Positions 23,932-27,464 of a stretch of DNA of 27,464 bases are shown piece after piece. The notes beneath the pieces are model-generated. The model searched no databases, had not been told where the DNA came from, and saw nothing but the letters and a program-made list of their open reading frames with translations. Both the position numbers and the translations under genes were made by a program. Source of the DNA: an uncultured Faecalicoccus sp. (GTDB lineage: Bacteria; Bacillota_I; Bacilli_A; Erysipelotrichales; Erysipelotrichaceae); the NCBI GenBank assembly GCA_902497095.1, contig CABVDD010000028.1, positions 1-27,464 of the forward strand, given 5' to 3'. How positions within the stretch are numbered: position 1 is the stretch's first letter; every line of letters begins with the position of its first letter.

Positions 23932-24966
23932 ATGGAACAAATTGAACAGCTTCAAAAGGAAGCACTGGAAAAGATCCAGGATTGCCAACAAGGTAGTGCG
24001 CTCAATGAGTTGCGTGTGTATTATCTAGGTAAAAAGGGTCCGGTTCAGGGATTGATGAAAAACATGAAGAGTCTTTCTGCAGAGGAAAAACCAGTATTTG
24101 GGCAGAAGGTCAATCAGCTTAAGCAACAGATCTTGCAGGCGATTGAAGAAAAACGACAAGAACTGGCACAAAAGGAAATGTTGGCAAAAATTGAGAGTGA
24201 AAAAATTGATATTACGCTACCAGGAAGAAAACCTCATATTGCCAATTTGCATCCTTTAAATCTTGTCACACAAGAATTGGAAGATTTATTTATCGGTTTG
24301 GGCTATCAGGTAATTGAAGGAAACGATATAGTCAGTGATGAATATTGTTTTGAAAGAGCGAATATTCCAAAGGATCATCCGGCAAGAGATATGCAGGATT
24401 CTTTATACATCGATCCAAACTGGCTGCTTCGAACACATACTACAGCTATTCAAATGAAGGTTTTAGAACAAAGTGCTCCTTCTTTGCCAATCAAAGTTGT
24501 ATGTCCGGGAAAAGTATATCGTCGTGATGATGATGATGCGACACATTCTCATCAGTTCATGCAGATGGAAGGCTTGGTTATCGGAGAACATGTTACATTG
24601 TCAGATTTAAAAGGAACATTGGAATTTATGGCTCGTAAATTATTCGGTCAGGATCGTGAAATTCGTTTTCGACCAAGTTTTTTCCCATTTACAGAACCAA
24701 GCGTAGAAGTAGATGTATCTTGTCATATTTGTAATGGAAAAGGATGTCCTACTTGTAAAGGAACGGGATGGATCGAAATCCTGGGTGCTGGAGAAGTACA
24801 TCCAAATGTTTTGAAGATGGCAGGATATGATCCTGAAAAATGTTCCGGATTTGCCTTTGGGGTAGGAATTGAACGTGTCGCAATGTTGAAATATGGTATT
24901 GATGATATTCGTCATTTTTATACCAATGATATGCGTTTTACGGATGAATTTAAGCGGTTTGAATAG
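23932..24966 (+). CDS. pheS: Phenylalanine--tRNA ligase alpha subunit
   Basis: A 344-residue catalytic subunit of the (alpha-beta)2 PheRS, which charges tRNA-Phe. An N-terminal coiled-coil arm (1-85) is followed by the class II core: HPARDMQDSLY, motif 2 with KVYRRDDDDATHSHQFMQMEG, FRPSFFPFTEPSVEVDV, GAGEVHPNVL and motif 3 FAFGVGIERVAMLKYG. The C-H-I-C...C-P-T-C cluster (about 263-274) resembles the zinc-knuckle-like insert known in many Firmicutes PheS. GTG at 23923 is in frame, but AAAGGG at 23917-23923 is spaced for the ATG at 23932. pheT follows after 11 nt. Confidence 0.97.
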   Translation: MEQIEQLQKEALEKIQDCQQGSALNELRVYYLGKKGPVQGLMKNMKSLSAEEKPVFGQKVNQLKQQILQAIEEKRQELAQKEMLAKIESEKIDITLPGRKPHIANLHPLNLVTQELEDLFIGLGYQVIEGNDIVSDEYCFERANIPKDHPARDMQDSLYIDPNWLLRTHTTAIQMKVLEQSAPSLPIKVVCPGKVYRRDDDDATHSHQFMQMEGLVIGEHVTLSDLKGTLEFMARKLFGQDREIRFRPSFFPFTEPSVEVDVSCHICNGKGCPTCKGTGWIEILGAGEVHPNVLKMAGYDPEKCSGFAFGVGIERVAMLKYGIDDIRHFYTNDMRFTDEFKRFE

Positions 24967-24977
24967 GAGGAAATACA

Positions 24978-27380
24978 ATGCGAATTTCTAGAAAATGGCT
25001 TTCACAATATATGGATATTTCCGATCTTTCTATAGAAGAACTGGCTCAAAAGATTACGGATGCCGGGTTGGAAGTAGAAGGGATTGAACACCAGTCTCAA
25101 GGAACAAACTTGATTATTGGTGAAGTCATAGAATGCAGTGATCATCCAGACAGTGATCATTTACACTGTACAAAAGTAGATATAGGAAATGAAGTTTTAA
25201 ATATTGTTTGTGGTGCACCTAATGTCGCAGCGCATCAAAAAGTAATCGTTGCCTTGCCGGGAGCTAAATTGCCGGGCGGTGAAATAAAAAAAGGCGTTAT
25301 TCGCGGTCAGGAAAGTAACGGTATGATTTGTTCTTTATTGGAACTGGGTGTGGATCCACATCTATTAACAGAAGAACAAAAAGCAGGTATTGAAGTATTG
25401 GATCCAGAGGCTCCTGTAGGAAATACCAATCCTTTACAATATTTAGGATGGGATGATGAAATCCTGGAGATTGGATTGACACCAAACCGTAATGACTGCC
25501 TGGCAAGCTTTAATATGGCTATGGAAGCTGGAGCTATATTGAATCGGGAAGTAAAATTGCCAGATTATCAGAATGCAGCAGATTGTGGTGGATCTACGAA
25601 TCTGCATGTAGCTTCTAAAACAGAAAAATGTCCTTTATTTTTAGGAAAAGTGATTGGACATGTTACGATCAAAGAAAGTCCGTTATGGATGAAAGAACTT
25701 TTACGTGCTTCTGGAATGCACTCAATTAACAATGTTGTCGATATTTCAAATATCGTTATGTTGGAGACAGGGCAACCTATGCATTTTTATGATAAAGAGG
25801 CCATAAAAAATCAGGAAATTACGGTTGTTGATGGATTACAAGAAGATTATACGGCATTAGATGGTATTACATATGCTTTACAGCCTGAAGATATTGTGAT
25901 CACCAATGATGGTAAACCAATTGGAATTGCCGGTGTTATGGGTGGTGATGATTCTAAAATCTTAGATACCACAACAGGATTGATCATCGAATGTGCTATT
26001 TTTGATCATGTATCTATTCGAAATACGGCACGTCGTTTAAATCTTGCTACAGAATCAAGCATTCGCTATCAAAAGGGTATTGAACCTTTAGCAGCTCAAA
26101 AAGCAGTAGATCGTGCTGTACAACTTTTGATTGAATATGCGGATGCCAAAGATATTGAAGAAACCGTACAATTTGGAAAAACTCCATACGAACCAAAAAC
26201 GTTATCTTGCGCCTATACGGCGATTAATGATCGCTTAGGAACTGATTTTACAAAAGAAGAAATTTTAGAAGTGTTTAAACGTCTACAATGGAATCCAGTA
26301 GATCACCAAGATACTTTTACAGTGGATGTTCCAAGTTATCGAAGCGATGTAGAGGGTATGGCCGATTTAAGTGAAGAAGTGATTCGCTTGATTGGATACG
26401 ATAGATTACCAAGCACTTTGCCAATGATGGAAATGACAGAAGGAAAATTAAATCCTTCTCAACATCTTCGCCGTGATCTTCGCCAATATTTTATTTCCCA
26501 GGGTCTGCAAGATTGTGTAACTTATACTTTAGTTTCAACGAAAAAGATGGAAAACGCCATTTTAAGCGCCGGTCAGGCGATTGAGCTTGCCAGCCCAATG
26601 AGTGAAGAAAGACGATATATTCGTACAAGTATTCTGCCTAGTCTTTTAGATGTAGTAAGCTATAATATGGCACGACATATTCCTAATATCAATGTATTTG
26701 AATTAAGTGATGTAGCTGCCAAAGAAGGAGTTCAAACACATGGTGCTTTTGTGTTGAGCGGCAATTTACAACAAACAAAATGGACAGGATATTCTTTGCC
26801 GGCTGATTTCTATACCGCAAAAGGACTGATGGAAACGATATTAGAAAAAGTGGGAATCAATGAAAAACGTATTCATTTTGTACCAAATGAATTAGATGAT
26901 ACACATTTCCATCCATATCGTTCGGCATGTATCTGCATCGATCAGGAAACAATAGGTATTGTAGGCCAGATTCATCCACAATATGCCAAAGAGACAGATT
27001 GTAAAGATGTAATACTTTGTGAATTTGATTATGGAAAGATCCTTGCCAGTAAAAAAGCTAAAATCAAATATGTACCGATTTCAAAGTATCCAAGCGTGCA
27101 GCGAGATCTGGCCTTTGTGATGGATCGTTCTATGCCGGTTTCACAAGTTGTTGATGTGATCCATAAGCATGGAAAGCTGGATAAAGAAATGATCGTACGA
27201 AATGTAGAAGTTTTTGATGTGTATCAAGGAGAACATGTGGCAGATAATGAAAAGAGTATCGCTTTGCGTATCTTGTTCCAAAGTGATAAGAAAACATTAA
27301 ACGAAGAAGAAATCAATTCTTTGTTTAATACGATCATTGATGCCATTCAAAAAGAGTGTCATGCGACATTAAGAAATTAG
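24978..27380 (+). CDS. pheT: Phenylalanine--tRNA ligase beta subunit
   Basis: An 800-residue structural and editing subunit of PheRS. Visible domains: N-terminal MRISRKWLSQYMD; EMAP-II-like tRNA-binding domain (about 40-150, with HLHCTKVDIG and IVCGAPNV); B3/B4 editing domain (about 210-395, with SGMHSINNVVDISN and GIAGVMGGDDSK); B5 domain (about 405-475); catalytic-like core (about 480-690, with MSEERRYIRTSILPSL); C-terminal anticodon-binding FDX-ACB domain (about 705-800, with KYPSVQRDLAFVMD). Length is standard. AGGAGG lies 8 nt before the ATG. It is the last gene of the T-box operon. Confidence 0.97.
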   Translation: MRISRKWLSQYMDISDLSIEELAQKITDAGLEVEGIEHQSQGTNLIIGEVIECSDHPDSDHLHCTKVDIGNEVLNIVCGAPNVAAHQKVIVALPGAKLPGGEIKKGVIRGQESNGMICSLLELGVDPHLLTEEQKAGIEVLDPEAPVGNTNPLQYLGWDDEILEIGLTPNRNDCLASFNMAMEAGAILNREVKLPDYQNAADCGGSTNLHVASKTEKCPLFLGKVIGHVTIKESPLWMKELLRASGMHSINNVVDISNIVMLETGQPMHFYDKEAIKNQEITVVDGLQEDYTALDGITYALQPEDIVITNDGKPIGIAGVMGGDDSKILDTTTGLIIECAIFDHVSIRNTARRLNLATESSIRYQKGIEPLAAQKAVDRAVQLLIEYADAKDIEETVQFGKTPYEPKTLSCAYTAINDRLGTDFTKEEILEVFKRLQWNPVDHQDTFTVDVPSYRSDVEGMADLSEEVIRLIGYDRLPSTLPMMEMTEGKLNPSQHLRRDLRQYFISQGLQDCVTYTLVSTKKMENAILSAGQAIELASPMSEERRYIRTSILPSLLDVVSYNMARHIPNINVFELSDVAAKEGVQTHGAFVLSGNLQQTKWTGYSLPADFYTAKGLMETILEKVGINEKRIHFVPNELDDTHFHPYRSACICIDQETIGIVGQIHPQYAKETDCKDVILCEFDYGKILASKKAKIKYVPISKYPSVQRDLAFVMDRSMPVSQVVDVIHKHGKLDKEMIVRNVEVFDVYQGEHVADNEKSIALRILFQSDKKTLNEEEINSLFNTIIDAIQKECHATLRN

Positions 27381-27406
27381 TGCACCAGCGGTGCACTTTT
27401 CTTTTA
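27379..27406 (+). terminator. Terminator of pheST
   Basis: AGTGCACC (27379-27386), AGC loop, GGTGCACT (27390-27397), then TTTCTTTT. The stem starts inside the pheT stop codon. Confidence 0.9.
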
Positions 27407-27430
27407 TTCTGTTAACGTTAAGCGAAAATG

Positions 27431-27462
27431 TCACCTAATGTGAAAGGAATCACATTAGGTGA
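27431..27462. repeat. Perfect 12-bp inverted repeat at the window end
   Basis: TCACCTAATGTG and CACATTAGGTGA are separated by 8 nt. On the minus strand it is followed by CATTTTCG; on the plus strand the sequence ends after TT. It is most likely a terminator for a gene beyond the right edge, but the window ends before this can be judged. Confidence 0.6.
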
Positions 27463-27464
27463 TT

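Noticed and set aside
23658..23945. 95-codon open frame between the TPR-like gene and pheS
   Set aside because: It begins in the promoter -35 box and covers the T-box leader and terminator.
27431..27462. Terminal inverted repeat of an insertion sequence
   Set aside because: A compact 12-8-12 hairpin with no transposase or target duplication in view; a terminator beyond the edge is more likely.
1..27464. Prophage, defence island, toxin-antitoxin or integrative element
   Set aside because: All genes have housekeeping, transport or surface roles; no integrase, transposase, attachment site or defence-type domain was seen.

Overview
The window looks like core chromosome of a low-GC Gram-positive bacterium. 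The base composition is AT-rich, Shine-Dalgarno sites are strong, genes are controlled by a lysine riboswitch and a Phe T-box, DegV proteins occur in tandem, and there is a sortase-type surface protein. The gene set resembles gut Erysipelotrichia (Erysipelotrichaceae and relatives). That placement is inference from overall impression; no 16S or other marker is present.

Layout. 1-2776: a sigma-A promoter and lysine riboswitch with intrinsic terminator drive a three-gene polar amino acid ABC importer (lipoprotein, permease, ATPase), very probably for lysine. 2932-5405: glycolytic pair pfkA-pyk, with a cre-like sequence upstream. 5466-6495: an amidohydrolase gene broken by a frameshift. 6608-10645 (minus): a LolD/MacB-type ATPase and a large FtsX-like permease with a glutamine-rich extracytoplasmic coiled coil. 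10677-12498: two abutting degV genes. 12508-16671 (minus): a marR - ABC - ABC operon for a heterodimeric exporter, with two palindromic operators at its promoter. 16665-18017: an RlmD-type 23S rRNA methyltransferase, apparently leaderless. 18027-18153 (minus): tRNA-Leu(GAG). 18223-18632: a small membrane protein with an acidic tail. 18699-21772: a 1010-residue surface adhesin (thioester domain, CnaB-like repeats, VaFE/T-Q ester domain, sorting signal). 21785-23657: cysE, also apparently leaderless, overlapping a membrane/TPR-like gene. 23658-27406: a Phe-specific T-box and pheS-pheT. The window ends in a long inverted repeat.

No CRISPR array, transposase, phage gene or defence system is visible. 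I did not find a clearly new multi-gene system. The points most worth a second look are two genes with the same leaderless geometry (a -10 hexamer exactly 6 nt before the ATG, no Shine-Dalgarno), a divergent marR/rlmD promoter pair sharing one -35 box with two operators 20 bp apart, the adhesin with its non-canonical VVPTG sorting motif, the coiled-coil FtsX permease, and the frameshifted amidohydrolase that has also lost a conserved His.
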